From Gemmobacter nectariphilus (lineage in GTDB: Bacteria; Pseudomonadota; Alphaproteobacteria; Rhodobacterales; Rhodobacteraceae), in assembly GCA_020721445.1 (NCBI GenBank), contig DYMU01000001.1, forward strand, positions 62,001 through 126,000: a stretch of 64,000 nucleotides of DNA, read 5' to 3'. The notes below the pieces were generated by a model. That model did not search any database. It worked only from the letters and a program-made list of their open reading frames with translations, and was not told the origin of the DNA. The position numbers and the translations under genes are program-made. Positions 52,533 through 62,255 of this stretch are shown here, piece by piece. The stretch's first letter is position 1. Each line of letters opens with the position of its first letter.

Positions 52533-54523
52533 TGATCCAAGAAACTGCGCAACTTCCTTGACCGGCTCGGATGCTTCAGCTTCCGCAGCGCCTTGGCCTC
52601 GATCTGCCTGATCCGTTCGCGGGTGACGCTGAACTGCTGGCCCACCTCTTCCAGTGTGTGGTCGGTGTTCATGCCGATGCCAAAGCGCATGCGCAGCACA
52701 CGTTCTTCGCGCGGGGTGAGGGAGGCCAGAACGCGGGTCGTGGTTTCCTTCAGGTTCTCCTGAATGGCACTGTCCAACGGCAGGATCGCGTTCTTGTCTT
52801 CGATGAAGTCGCCAAGCTGGCTGTCTTCCTCGTCGCCAATCGGGGTTTCCAGCGAAATCGGTTCCTTGGCGATCTTCATCACCTTGCGGACCTTTTCCAG
52901 CGGCATTTGCAGCTTTTCGGCCAATTCTTCCGGCGTCGGTTCGCGGCCGATCTCGTGCAGCATCTGGCGGCCGGTGCGGACCAGCTTGTTTATCGTCTCG
53001 ATCATGTGCACCGGAATACGGATCGTGCGGGCCTGATCGGCAATGCTGCGGGTGATCGCCTGACGGATCCACCACGTCGCATAGGTGCTGAACTTGTAGC
53101 CGCGGCGGTATTCGAACTTGTCCACCGCCTTCATCAGGCCGATGTTGCCTTCCTGAATAAGATCAAGGAATTGCAAGCCGCGGTTGGTGTATTTCTTGGC
53201 GATACTGATCACCAGACGCAGGTTTGCCTCGACCATTTCCTTCTTGGCCTGACGCGCCTCTTTCTCGCCCTTCTGGACCTGATTGACGATGCGGCGGAAT
53301 TCGGAAATATCGACGCCGATATACTGGCCGACCTGCGCCATCTCGGCGCGCAGTTCCTCGACCTTTTCGCGGGATTTGTCCATCAGCGCCTGCCAGCCGC
53401 GCCCCCCCTTGGCGGCCATGCGGTCGCACCACGACGGGTCCAGCTCATAGCCCTGATATTCATCAATGAATTCGCGCCGGTTGATGCGGGCGGCATCGGC
53501 CAGTTTGACCATGTTCGAGTTGATCGCCATGATCTTGCGGTTGATGCCGTAAAGCTGGTCGATCAGCGCCTCGATCCGGTTGTTGTGCAGGTGCAATTCA
53601 TTGACCAGCACCACGATTTCCGAGCGCAGCTTCTGATAGGCCGCCTCGTCATTGGCCGAAAACCGGGTCTTTTCCGACAGGGTCGCGCTCATCCGCGCTT
53701 CCTGCATATCGGCCAGTTTGACATAGTCCCGTGCGATCAGCGCCAGCGTGTCCAGCACCTTGGGCTTAAGCGCGGCCTCCATCGCGGCCAGCGACATGTT
53801 GCTGGCCTCGTCGTCCTCGTCATCATCATCGCCGCGCATCAGCGGGTTGCCATCGGCGTCAAGTTCCGGCTGTGCCTCATCCGGCCGTGCCGGCGCGGCG
53901 GCGGCGACCGCAACGCCTTCCAGATCGGGGCCGTCCACATCCTCTTCGCCGTCAAGGCTGCGGCCAAAGGTGGTTTCCAGGTCGATCACGTCGCGCAGCA
54001 GGATATCTTCGTTCAGCAGTTCGTCGCGCCAGATGGTGATGGCCTGAAACGTCAGCGGGCTTTCGCACAGGCCCAGGATCATGGTGTTGCGGCCAGCCTC
54101 GATCCGCTTGGCAATTGCAATCTCGCCCTCGCGGCTCAGCAACTCGACCGAGCCCATTTCGCGCAGATACATCCGCACCGGGTCATCGGTGCGATCCAGC
54201 GCCTCGGCACTGGTGCCCGCGACGGCCACTTCGCGCGATGTCGACACCTCGACCAAAGCCCCGGCTGCGGCGGGGTCGGCTTCTTCGACGTCATCGTCTT
54301 CGATGATGTTGATGCCCATCTCGGACAGCATCGACATCACGTCTTCGATCTGTTCCGACGACACCTGCTCTGGCGGCATCACCTGATTAAGCTGTTCGTA
54401 GGTGATATAGCCACGCTCTTTGGCGTCGGCGATCATCTTCTTGACCGCAGCCTGGCTCAGGTCAAGCGAGACATCGGCCTCATCAGCTTCGGGCTTGCCG
54501 TCGTCGGTGTCTTTCAGGGCCAT
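52529..54523 (-). CDS. rpoD: RNA polymerase sigma factor RpoD (sigma-70)
   Basis: A 664-aa primary sigma factor. ATG 54523 ([15 protein letters not shown]) follows AAGGAG. Region 1.1 covers about 1-110, followed by an acidic non-conserved insert (about 195-260, [13 protein letters not shown]). Region 2 has [24 protein letters not shown] and the -10 reading helix [20 protein letters not shown]. Region 4 ends with [32 protein letters not shown] (-35 recognition). Directly downstream of dnaG on the same strand (123 bp), the common alphaproteobacterial arrangement. Confidence 0.98.
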   Translation of the reverse strand: MALKDTDDGKPEADEADVSLDLSQAAVKKMIADAKERGYITYEQLNQVMPPEQVSSEQIEDVMSMLSEMGINIIEDDDVEEADPAAAGALVEVSTSREVAVAGTSAEALDRTDDPVRMYLREMGSVELLSREGEIAIAKRIEAGRNTMILGLCESPLTFQAITIWRDELLNEDILLRDVIDLETTFGRSLDGEEDVDGPDLEGVAVAAAAPARPDEAQPELDADGNPLMRGDDDDEDDEASNMSLAAMEAALKPKVLDTLALIARDYVKLADMQEARMSATLSEKTRFSANDEAAYQKLRSEIVVLVNELHLHNNRIEALIDQLYGINRKIMAINSNMVKLADAARINRREFIDEYQGYELDPSWCDRMAAKGGRGWQALMDKSREKVEELRAEMAQVGQYIGVDISEFRRIVNQVQKGEKEARQAKKEMVEANLRLVISIAKKYTNRGLQFLDLIQEGNIGLMKAVDKFEYRRGYKFSTYATWWIRQAITRSIADQARTIRIPVHMIETINKLVRTGRQMLHEIGREPTPEELAEKLQMPLEKVRKVMKIAKEPISLETPIGDEEDSQLGDFIEDKNAILPLDSAIQENLKETTTRVLASLTPREERVLRMRFGIGMNTDHTLEEVGQQFSVTRERIRQIEAKALRKLKHPSRSRKLRSFLDQ

Positions 54524-54646
54524 GGGTGCTCCTTGAGGGCGCGCGGGGCGAATCGTTTCAGACGTGTTCGAATCAATAACGCGAATCACGCCGGGTTAAA
54601 GGCCAGAGGCGCATTTTCTTGGCCGATTGGGTGTGAAAAGCCTTTC

Positions 54647-56623
54647 TCACTGCTTACCGCCTCGCCCGCCACGGCTGAAATCAATCGAATCATGCAGGGA
54701 TCTGGCCCGCGCCAGTTCATCCCTGTCCAATTCGACACCATTCGGGGCAATCACCGACTCGCCCTTGGCATCCTGCGGGCCGCGGGCGGCGCTGCGGATG
54801 GCCTCGGTCGCCCGTGTGACCCGCCATGTCAGGCCTTCGTCGGCCACACCTGTCAAATCGTCCTCCGCATCGGAAATTTCAAGACGGTGGGCGCGATCGG
54901 CCTGCAATCTGGCCAAAGCCTCGGCCAGACAATGCTCGGCAGCAAGCGGGGTGGCATCGGGGCCAAGGGCAGCCGTGATCCGCACATGCGGGTGCAACAG
55001 CACCGCTTCGGTGGGCAATGGGGCCTCGGCCATCAGCACTGCCAACAGGTCCGGCGCGTCCTGATGATACAAGATCAGACTGCGCAGGGTGTCATGCCCG
55101 TCGCCCACGAAATCCAGCCGCTCCAGCGCCGTATCGAACCGGGCGATCAGCGACGGGTGACGGATGCAGGCGGCCAGGATCACCGCCTCGCGCAGCGTGT
55201 CGTTCACCGGACCCGAGGTCGACGCAAGCAGCGACAGCCGCGTGCTTTGCATCGGCGCCACCGGCTGGAACGGCTTGAACCGCTGCCCCGGTTGCCACGG
55301 CGCACGCGGCGGGCGGGTGGTGCCGCCGCGCGGGCCATGGCCGAACAACTCCCAGCGCAGTCGCTTGATTTCCTCGCCGTAATGGCCGCGGATCGACGGG
55401 TCGGCGATGCGTTGCAGCGCGGCGCGCAGGGTCTTGTCCAGCGCGGCCTTGCGTTCGGGGCTGTCAAAGGTCTTGCCTTCGGTCTCGCGCCGCCACAGCA
55501 GGCTGACCATCGGTTGGGCTGCATCCAGTACCTTTTGCATGGCCGACACCCCCTGCTGCTTGATCAGGTCATCGGGGTCCAGACCGTTAGGCAGAATGGC
55601 AAAGCGCAGGCCCTTGCCCGCCTCCAACAGCGGCAAGGCCAGATCGACCACCCGCAAGGCCGCGCGAATGCCCGCCGTATCGCCATCCAGCGCGATGACC
55701 GGCTCATCACTGATGCGCCACATCAGACGCAACTGATCCTCGGTCACCGCCGTGCCCAAGGGTGCGACGGTGGCGCGAAAACCGGCCTCGGACAAAGCGA
55801 TCACATCCATATAGCCTTCGGCCACGATCAAGGGCGCACCCTTGCCCGCCGCCTCGCGCGCCGGGCCGTGGTTATAGAGGTTGCGGCCCTTGTCGAACAA
55901 CGCGGTTTCCGGGCCGTTCAGGTATTTGGCCGGGTCACTTGCCAGCATGGCCCGCCCGCCCAGACTGATGGCGCGGCCACGTGCGTCGCGGATCGGAAAG
56001 ATGATGCGGTTGCGAAACCGGTCGTAAGGCCTGCGCTTTGGATCATCGGACTCCACGCAGAGCCCCGCCGCGACCAGCAAATCCGGCGTGATGCCCTTTT
56101 GCGTCATGGCGGTGAACAGACCGTGCCAGCCATCCGGGGCAAAGCCGATCTCCCACCGCTCGACCGCCGCCTCGGACAGGCCACGCTTGGCGATATAGGC
56201 CCGCGCCTCGGCCGCCGCCCCGGTTTTCAGTTGCAGGCGGAACCATTTGACCGCTTCTTCCATCACCTGCACCAACCGGGTGCGGTGATCGTGCTTTTCC
56301 ACCGCCTGCGGGTCGCGCGCCGGCATCGGCACCCCGGCTTCACGCGCCAGAATCTCGACCGCCTCCATAAAGCCGGTGTTTTCGGTTTCCTTGATGAAGG
56401 TCAGCACATCGCCTTTGGCGTGGCAGCCAAAGCAATAGTAAAACCCCTTGCGGTCATCGACGTGAAAGCTGGCCGACTTTTCCTGATGGAACGGGCACGG
56501 CGCCCACCAGTCGCCCTTGGCCATGTTCGACTTGCGCATGTCCCAGGTGACCTTGCGCCCCACAACCTGTGAAAGCGAGATCCGGGTGCGCAGGTCATCA
56601 AGGAATCCGGCGGGCAACGACAT
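54647..56623 (-). CDS. dnaG: DNA primase DnaG
   Basis: A 658-aa primase. ATG 56623 (MSLPAGFLDDLRTR). The CHC2 zinc finger has Cys43, His46, Cys64 and Cys67 (APCPFHQEKSASFH ... YYCFGCHAKGD). The TOPRIM domain begins with LIVAEGYMDVIALSEAGF and includes ALDGDTAGIRAA. The C-terminal helicase-binding region is degenerate, as usual. Upstream is a dispersed repeat and the divergent gene at 56777. Confidence 0.97.
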   Translation of the reverse strand: MSLPAGFLDDLRTRISLSQVVGRKVTWDMRKSNMAKGDWWAPCPFHQEKSASFHVDDRKGFYYCFGCHAKGDVLTFIKETENTGFMEAVEILAREAGVPMPARDPQAVEKHDHRTRLVQVMEEAVKWFRLQLKTGAAAEARAYIAKRGLSEAAVERWEIGFAPDGWHGLFTAMTQKGITPDLLVAAGLCVESDDPKRRPYDRFRNRIIFPIRDARGRAISLGGRAMLASDPAKYLNGPETALFDKGRNLYNHGPAREAAGKGAPLIVAEGYMDVIALSEAGFRATVAPLGTAVTEDQLRLMWRISDEPVIALDGDTAGIRAALRVVDLALPLLEAGKGLRFAILPNGLDPDDLIKQQGVSAMQKVLDAAQPMVSLLWRRETEGKTFDSPERKAALDKTLRAALQRIADPSIRGHYGEEIKRLRWELFGHGPRGGTTRPPRAPWQPGQRFKPFQPVAPMQSTRLSLLASTSGPVNDTLREAVILAACIRHPSLIARFDTALERLDFVGDGHDTLRSLILYHQDAPDLLAVLMAEAPLPTEAVLLHPHVRITAALGPDATPLAAEHCLAEALARLQADRAHRLEISDAEDDLTGVADEGLTWRVTRATEAIRSAARGPQDAKGESVIAPNGVELDRDELARARSLHDSIDFSRGGRGGKQ

Positions 56624-56676
56624 GGTCTGTATATCGGGTTTCCCGGTCTGCGAGTCCAGCGCCTGGGGCCGATGTC

Positions 56677-56712
56677 GGATGCCTCCGGCGGGAGTATTTG
56701 GCAAGCAGCAAC
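56677..56712 (+). repeat. dispersed intergenic repeat, copy E
   Basis: GGATGCCTCCGGCGGGAGTA with TTT and a GGCAAGCAGCAACC tail, in the divergent gap between dnaG and the gene at 56777. The head and tail match copy A almost completely. Confidence 0.8.
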
Positions 56713-56776
56713 CGCCACGCGTTGTCACCGAAGGGACCGGACGCTAAACCCGGCAAGGCAGCGCGGGGAGGGCAAT

Positions 56777-57400
56777 ATGGACGCGGATGAAATCAAGCGG
56801 TTGTTCACGCGCGGCGACGGGCAGTATTTCTGCGCCCGCTGGGGGCGGCCGATCGTGCCGGTGGTGTTTGGCGTCGAAGACGCCACGCTGCGGGTGGTGA
56901 AGGGCGCGTTCGAGGCGGTGGTGGCGCTTGCCGGGCACCAGATGGCGGAAACCGACCCCGAGCTTGGCGCCAACCTGATGCTGTTCTTTCTGCGCGACTG
57001 GGATGACTTGCGCCATGTGCCCAATCTGGACCGGATGATCCCGGACCTGTGGTCGCTGCTGGAGAGGTTGGAGGCCGCCGATGCCAACCAGTACCGGATT
57101 TTCCGCTTTGATGCGGGTGGCGCGGTCAAGGCCTGTTTCGTCTTCCTGCGGATGGACGCACATCTGTCGGCGGTCCCGGCCGAGACGCTGGCGCTGAGCC
57201 AGGCGGTGCAGTCCATTCTGGTGTGGAGCGACCGGGCCTTTGTCGGCACCTCGCCGCTGGGTCTGGTCGGGGATGCGGTGATGCTGCGCCCCGAAATCGC
57301 CGGGGTGATCCGCGCCGCCTATGACCGGGTGATGCCGGCTGTGGCGCAAGACGAAAGCCACGCCCTGCGCCTTGCGGCACGGGTGGGGATGGTCAGTTAG
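56777..57400 (+). CDS. conserved hypothetical protein
   Basis: A 207-aa protein with ATG 56777 after GGGGAGGG. It starts MDADEIKRLFTRGDGQYFCA and continues RWGRPIVPVVFGVEDATLRVVKGA. Repeated motifs such as HVPNLDRMIPDLWSLLERLEAADANQYRIFRFD give an alpha/beta character with no membrane segment or signal peptide. I do not recognise a catalytic motif. Its 3' end overlaps the convergent creA by 8 bp. Strong codon usage and a good ribosome site support a real gene. Confidence 0.75.
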   Translation: MDADEIKRLFTRGDGQYFCARWGRPIVPVVFGVEDATLRVVKGAFEAVVALAGHQMAETDPELGANLMLFFLRDWDDLRHVPNLDRMIPDLWSLLERLEAADANQYRIFRFDAGGAVKACFVFLRMDAHLSAVPAETLALSQAVQSILVWSDRAFVGTSPLGLVGDAVMLRPEIAGVIRAAYDRVMPAVAQDESHALRLAARVGMVS

Positions 57401-57845
57401 CGCTTGCCGGCACCGGGATGACCGAGATCGACATCTTGCCCGAGCCTTGGGTCAGCTCGCTGGCATGACCAAGGTAGATCAGCGCGTTGTTCTGCGCATC
57501 ATAGACCCGGGTGACGCGAAGCGATTTGAGGATCAGTGACTGGCGTTCGGAAAACACCTTCTCGCCCCCCTTGCCCCGGTTGATGTCGCCGATGACAATC
57601 GGGCCGGTCTGGACGCAATCGACGGCGGAATAGGACGGGTCTTCGAACCAGTTGCCTTGCGACAGCCGGTCGATCAGCGAGCGGTCGAAATAGGCAAGAT
57701 GGCAGGTGACGCCTTGCACCTTGGGGTCGGCAAAGCTTTCGATCAGGATGTCATTGCCGACCCAGTCAACAACGACGCGGCCAACCTGTTCGGCAAGGGC
57801 GGGGGTGGTCAGGGTGAGGACGGCAAGCACGGCGGCGCGGAACAT
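57393..57845 (-). CDS. creA: CreA family periplasmic protein
   Basis: A 150-aa protein with signal peptide MFRAAVLAVLTLTTPALA-EQ. The mature part has IESFADPKVQGVTCHLAYFD and AVDCVQTGPIVIGDINRGKGGEKVFSE, then SLRVTRVYDAQNNALIYLGHAS, matching CreA. The family is widespread but without a proven function (the name comes from the creABCD locus of E. coli). Two Cys of the family are kept. It overlaps the preceding convergent gene by 8 bp. Confidence 0.92.
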   Translation of the reverse strand: MFRAAVLAVLTLTTPALAEQVGRVVVDWVGNDILIESFADPKVQGVTCHLAYFDRSLIDRLSQGNWFEDPSYSAVDCVQTGPIVIGDINRGKGGEKVFSERQSLILKSLRVTRVYDAQNNALIYLGHASELTQGSGKMSISVIPVPASAN

Positions 57846-57922
57846 GGGAAAAACTCCGGATCAGATGGGGTGGAACGCTTCGGATCGCGATACGTTCCCA
57901 CGGTAGCAGGAAAGGAATGACG

Positions 57923-58324
57923 ATGACGCATCGGTTTTCGGTTCGGGTCTATTATGAGGACACCGATCTGGCGGGGATCGTCTATTACGCCAACTATCTG
58001 AAGTTCATCGAACGCGGCCGCAGTGAGTGGGTGCGCGGCTGCGGGGTGGATCAGGCGCGGCTGAAGGCCGAGGCCGGGGTGGTGTTCGTGGTGCGCCGGG
58101 TGGAGGCCGATTATCTGCGGCCTGCGGTCTATGATGATGTGCTGGAGGTGACGACCGACCTTGTCGAGCTGGGCGGCGCGCGGATCGTGCTGGATCAGGC
58201 GGTGTGGCGGGGCGGCGAGACGCTGTTCACGGCAAGGGTGGTGCTGGTCTGTCTGGGGGCGTCGGGGGCCACGCGACTGCCCGCTGCGGTGCGGACGGCG
58301 TTACAGCGGTGTCCCGCTGTGTGA
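57923..58324 (+). CDS. ybgC: YbgC/FadM family acyl-CoA thioesterase
   Basis: A 133-aa hotdog-fold enzyme. MTHRFSVRVYYEDTDLAGIV opens with the active-site Asp15 (second D of DTD), followed by YYANYLKFIERGRSEWVR. Of the two ATGs (57917, 57923) the second is better spaced from AAAGGA. YbgC acts on phospholipid-linked acyl-CoA and is usually the first gene of tol-pal operons; here it is separate and on the other strand. Confidence 0.93.
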   Translation: MTHRFSVRVYYEDTDLAGIVYYANYLKFIERGRSEWVRGCGVDQARLKAEAGVVFVVRRVEADYLRPAVYDDVLEVTTDLVELGGARIVLDQAVWRGGETLFTARVVLVCLGASGATRLPAAVRTALQRCPAV

Positions 58325-58449
58325 CAGCCGTTCTGCCTGAACGATTTCAATGACTTGAAACTTCATGTTAACGGTTTGGCAATGACTGTGGGCCGGAGTG
58401 AACCCTGGCCGTATCGGCCTGCGGATGGTCCCCGCGGACGGTCAGGGCA

Positions 58450-59520
58450 TCAGCGCGAGAACGTGACGGGCAAGGTAAAGCTGTAGTTGGCGTCGGTCAG
58501 ACCTTTGGGGGCTGGGGGAAACTTTCCAGCCGCTTTGACCGCGCGCAAGGCGGCCTGATCCAGCGCGGCGTTGCCCGATGAGGCGGCCACCGAGGCGCCC
58601 GTCAACTGACCCGCGCGGCTGATGGACAGCCGCAGGCTGACCTTGCCCGCGGCACCCCGGGCGGCGGCGGGGTAGGATTTCCGCCGCTCGATCCGGGCGC
58701 GGATGGCGGCGCCCCAATTGGCCTTGATCTTGCGCAGGCTGGCCGCCGTCGGGCCAGAGGATTTGGCCAAAGCTGCCGCGCCGTCGCCTGTGCCCCCTGC
58801 CGATGGTCTTGCGGCGTGACCGGGCGGCGTGGCCTTTGGTGCAACGGCCTTGGTCGGTGGCGACTTTTTTCGGCTTGGAGGATCTGCGACTGCCTTGGGG
58901 GGGGCCGTCTTGGGTGGGGCGGGATCGCTGGCCTGTGCTTGCGGTTTGGGCTTGGCGGCAGGTGCGCGCTTGGGTGGTGGCGGGGGGGGCAAATCGCCGA
59001 TATCCGCGGTGACCGTTGGATCAGCCTGCGGGGCGGGCAACGCCATCTGCGCCGGGGTTTGGGCCGGATCGGGAACAGCCGTCGGTTGCGCCAGCGCGTC
59101 GGGGGGCAGCGCGTCGGGGGGCAGCGCATCGGGGGGCAGCAGATCGGGGCTGGCGTGCGCCGCGGCATCGGCGGCGGGGGGCGGCGGCTGGGCCGTGGAT
59201 GGCGCGGGCGGGTCTGGCAAAAGCAGGGCCATCTGCGGCGCGACATCGCTGGCCGGGGCGGGCTGCGTCGTGGCCGACACCGGCGTGGGCTGCGTCGGGG
59301 ACAGGTCGGGGACGGGTGGCATCTGCTGGGCCGGGGCCGGTTCTGGCGCTGCGGGCATCGGTGCTGTCATTGCATCGAAAGCGGCCACCGAAATCAGCGA
59401 CACCTCGGCTGCATCAACGGCCGGCGCGTCTTGCGGGTCCGGCAACCAGCCGCCGAAGACCACCGACAGAACCGCGACGCCATGGCCAATGCCGGAAATC
59501 AGGATGCCGCGCTGCATCAT
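58450..59520 (-). CDS. tonB: energy transducer TonB
   Basis: A 356-aa bitopic protein. Membrane helix at about 7-27 ([20 protein letters not shown]), a long Pro/Ala-rich periplasmic region, and the C-terminal TonB domain (about 270-356; WGAAIRARIERRKSYPAAAR and GKVSLRLSISRAGQLTGASV). It carries PMF energy from ExbBD to the outer-membrane receptor. It follows the ABC genes by 151 bp and is the last gene of the uptake operon. No exbBD is in the window. Two tandem repeats are visible: DALPP three times in the protein (59096-59140) and a 15-bp duplication at 59616-59650. The N-terminus is a paralogue of TolA. Confidence 0.9.
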   Translation of the reverse strand: MMQRGILISGIGHGVAVLSVVFGGWLPDPQDAPAVDAAEVSLISVAAFDAMTAPMPAAPEPAPAQQMPPVPDLSPTQPTPVSATTQPAPASDVAPQMALLLPDPPAPSTAQPPPPAADAAAHASPDLLPPDALPPDALPPDALAQPTAVPDPAQTPAQMALPAPQADPTVTADIGDLPPPPPPKRAPAAKPKPQAQASDPAPPKTAPPKAVADPPSRKKSPPTKAVAPKATPPGHAARPSAGGTGDGAAALAKSSGPTAASLRKIKANWGAAIRARIERRKSYPAAARGAAGKVSLRLSISRAGQLTGASVAASSGNAALDQAALRAVKAAGKFPPAPKGLTDANYSFTLPVTFSR

Positions 59521-59671
59521 GCGCCAGCCCCCTTTGGCTGGCTGCGGGCAGCGCTGCGGGCCTGCCGTGGCGACCCGCCAGCCCAAAGCCACCTCTGGCC
59601 CGGGACGGGGCAGCCGTATCGGGGGCCGCCGTATCGGGGGCCGCAGGGCGCAGCACGGAACAGGGTAGCGA

Positions 59672-60430
59672 TCATTTCACCACCTTCAGCGGTTGAAACA
59701 CCGGCCCATCCGCCGTGTCGTGAAACCAGGCCGAGATGTGAAACGTGTCGCGCAGCAACTCGGGCGTCAGGACGGCACCGGGGGGGCCGTCGGCCTTGAC
59801 CCGGCCGGCATCGACCACGATCAACCGGGTGCAATGGCGCACCGCAAGCCCCAGATCGTGCAGCGACACGATCACCGAACGCCCGTCGCGGGCAAGCGCC
59901 GAGAACACCTGCAAGGTGGCGATCTGATGCGCCGGGTCCAGCCCCGCGGTGGGTTCGTCCACCATCAACAGCGGGGTTTCCTGCGCCAGGGCACGCGCGA
60001 TCAGCACGCGGGCCTGTTCGCCGCCCGACAGTTCGGTCGCCGGGCGTTGGCGAAAGCTGTGCAACTCCATCCGGGTGATGGCGCGGTCTACGGCGGCCTG
60101 ATCTTCGGGCCGGACAGGCTGGCCGGGGGCCAGATGCGGCGTGCGGCCCAGCATGACCAGGGTTTCCACCGACACCGGCCAGGCGATATCGCGCGCTTGC
60201 GGCATCCAGGCCGCAGCGCGGGCCCGGGCGCGGGCGGGCAGGTCGGACAGCGACGAGCGCCCGCGATGCGGCACAAGGCCAAGGATGGCGCGCATCAGCG
60301 TGGTCTTGCCCGCACCGTTGGGGCCGATCAGGCCGATCACCTCACCCTGCGCCGCCCGCAGGCTGATGTCATGCAAGACCGGCCTGCCCCGCAGCGACAC
60401 CGACAGGTTTTCAACGGTCAGCAGGGTCAT
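59672..60430 (-). CDS. ABC transporter ATP-binding protein (iron/heme/B12 type)
   Basis: A 252-aa ATPase. Walker A GPNGAGKT (36-43), signature LSGGEQARVLIARALAQ, Walker B LLMVDEPTAGLDPAH and the H-loop SLHDLGLAVRH. It is of the FecE/HmuV/BtuD class. The start overlaps the permease gene by 4 bp. The substrate is set by the binding protein. Confidence 0.93.
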   Translation of the reverse strand: MTLLTVENLSVSLRGRPVLHDISLRAAQGEVIGLIGPNGAGKTTLMRAILGLVPHRGRSSLSDLPARARARAAAWMPQARDIAWPVSVETLVMLGRTPHLAPGQPVRPEDQAAVDRAITRMELHSFRQRPATELSGGEQARVLIARALAQETPLLMVDEPTAGLDPAHQIATLQVFSALARDGRSVIVSLHDLGLAVRHCTRLIVVDAGRVKADGPPGAVLTPELLRDTFHISAWFHDTADGPVFQPLKVVK

Positions 60431-61407
60431 GCGATGGCCCTTCGGGTGCGGTAGATCAGGTGCAGGAACAACGGTGCGCCGACCAGTGCGGTCAGCACCC
60501 CCAGTTTCAGATCCCGTTCGGGCAGGATCATCCGCACCGCGATGTCGGCGGCCAGCAGCATGACCGCGCCACCCAGCGCCGAGGCGGGCAACAGCCGCCC
60601 CGGCCGCGCCCCGACAAAGCCGCGCAGCACATGCGGCACCACAAGGCCGATAAAGCCGATGGCCCCGGCCACCGCGGTCGAGGCCCCGACCACCGCCGCG
60701 GTGCCAAGGATCAGCGTCAGTTGCAGACGGGGCAGGTTGATGCCCATGGCTTGCGCTGCATCCTCGCCCAGCGTCAGCGCATCAAGTCCCCGGCCCAGCG
60801 ACAGCAGCATCACCGACCCCAGCACGATCAGCGGCAGCGCGATCCAGACATGGGTCATCGAGCGGTCGGCCAGCGACCCCATCATCCAGAACACGATCTC
60901 ATTGGCGGCAAAGGGGTTGGGCGACAAGTTCAGGACCAGCGAGGTCAGCGCCCCCGCCAGCGCCGAAATCGCGATCCCGGCCAGGATCAGGGTCAGCGAT
61001 CCGCCGCGCGGGCCCGCCAGCAGCAGCACCAGCAGCACGCCGATCAGCGCCCCGGCAAGGGCCGACACCGGCAGGGCAAAGGCGGTCATCGTGGCAAGCC
61101 CGGTCTGCAACGCGATCACCGCGCCCAGCGCCGCCGAGCCCGAGACGCCGATCAGCCCTGGATCGGCCAGCGGGTTGCGCAAGAACCCCTGCATCGCCGC
61201 CCCGGCAAGGCCCAGTGCCGCGCCGATCATCGCGGCCAGCAGGGCGCGCGGCAGGCGGATTTCGCGCATCACCAGCGTCAGCGGGCCACCGTCGCCCACC
61301 AGCAGCGCGCGCAGGCTGACGACGGGGTCCATGCCCGCCGGGCCAATCACAAGGGCCGCCACGAACAGCAGCCCCACCAGCGCGGCAAGAAGGCGGGTCA
61401 GGGTCAT
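60427..61407 (-). CDS. FecCD-family ABC transporter permease
   Basis: A 326-aa inner-membrane permease with about ten helices. RLPRALLAAMIGAALGLAGAAMQGFLRNPLADP with GLIGVSGSAALGAV is the FecCD signature, and GAIGFIGLVVPHVLRGFVG is the coupling region. It forms the importer with the ATPase at 59672. Start overlaps the binding-protein stop by one base. Confidence 0.95.
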   Translation of the reverse strand: MTLTRLLAALVGLLFVAALVIGPAGMDPVVSLRALLVGDGGPLTLVMREIRLPRALLAAMIGAALGLAGAAMQGFLRNPLADPGLIGVSGSAALGAVIALQTGLATMTAFALPVSALAGALIGVLLVLLLAGPRGGSLTLILAGIAISALAGALTSLVLNLSPNPFAANEIVFWMMGSLADRSMTHVWIALPLIVLGSVMLLSLGRGLDALTLGEDAAQAMGINLPRLQLTLILGTAAVVGASTAVAGAIGFIGLVVPHVLRGFVGARPGRLLPASALGGAVMLLAADIAVRMILPERDLKLGVLTALVGAPLFLHLIYRTRRAIA

Positions 61408-62255
61408 CAGGGTGCACCTGTCGTCAGGCGGCGGCGCAGGGCGGCCATTTCAGCCACGGCGCGCAGGACATAAGGCGTGCCGCAGACCCAGTCACCGTCG
61501 GCCAGGGTGCCGCGGGCGCGGCTGTCTTGCACCGCACGCAAGGCCGGGTGGTCCATCACTGCCTCGGCGCGGGTCGCCCCGGGATAGGGGCGGCTGGTGA
61601 TCACCGCTTCGGGTGCCTTCATCACCAGCACCTCCAGCGGCATCATGCCACCAAAGGCATAGCCGGCCTCGGTCGCCACATTGGCGAAACCGGCGGTCAG
61701 CAGGATCTGCCCCGACAGGCTGCGCAGGCCGGTGGTATAGCCGTTGGCGGCGTAAAGGGCGGCACTGGGGGTGCGTGACACCTGTGCCTGAAACGCCTTC
61801 AGATCGGCGGTATAGGTGGCGGCCAGGGCGGCGGCCTGTTCGGGCCGACCCAGCAGGTCGCCCATGTGCAGGATCTGGCCCGGCACGTCTTCCAGCGTGG
61901 CGGTCAGATCGAACGTCACCACCCGTACCCCCAGCCGTTCCAGCATGGCGACCGAGGCGCGCGCGGTATAGGTGCCAGCCAGCACCAGATCGGGCTGCAT
62001 CAGATACACTTCTTCCGCCCGGCCCTGATTGGACGCATAGCCCCGCGCCTGATCGGCCATCGCCGAGGAGCGCGGGTCAGCGGCAAGGTTCGAGACCGAC
62101 ACAAGCTGCCCCGGTGCCGCCAGCAGCATGGCAAGCTGATCGGTGCACAGGTTCATCGACACCACGCGCTTGGGTGCCTCGGCGCACAGCACGGCAGGGG
62201 CGCAGATCAGCGCCCCCACCAGAAGCCCGCGACGGATCGGGTCAGAACCGGGCAT
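61407..62255 (-). CDS. periplasmic substrate-binding protein, BtuF-like
   Basis: A 282-aa protein from ATG 62255 (MPGSDPIRRGLLVGALICAP); a signal peptide ends around LCA-EAPK. RVVSMNLCTDQLAMLLAAPG is the helical-backbone start of the BtuF/FhuD class, and QPDLVLAGTYTARASVAMLERLGVRV completes the first lobe. It probably binds cobalamin, heme or an iron chelate; the CTDQL block is frequent in those annotated near BtuB receptors. The start overlaps the receptor end by 14 bp. Confidence 0.88.
   Translation of the reverse strand: MPGSDPIRRGLLVGALICAPAVLCAEAPKRVVSMNLCTDQLAMLLAAPGQLVSVSNLAADPRSSAMADQARGYASNQGRAEEVYLMQPDLVLAGTYTARASVAMLERLGVRVVTFDLTATLEDVPGQILHMGDLLGRPEQAAALAATYTADLKAFQAQVSRTPSAALYAANGYTTGLRSLSGQILLTAGFANVATEAGYAFGGMMPLEVLVMKAPEAVITSRPYPGATRAEAVMDHPALRAVQDSRARGTLADGDWVCGTPYVLRAVAEMAALRRRLTTGAP

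Noticed and set aside
52571-56572. 1333-codon open frame antisense to rpoD and dnaG
   Set aside because: Runs across two genes and their gap; composition is that of a codon shadow. No recognizable domain.
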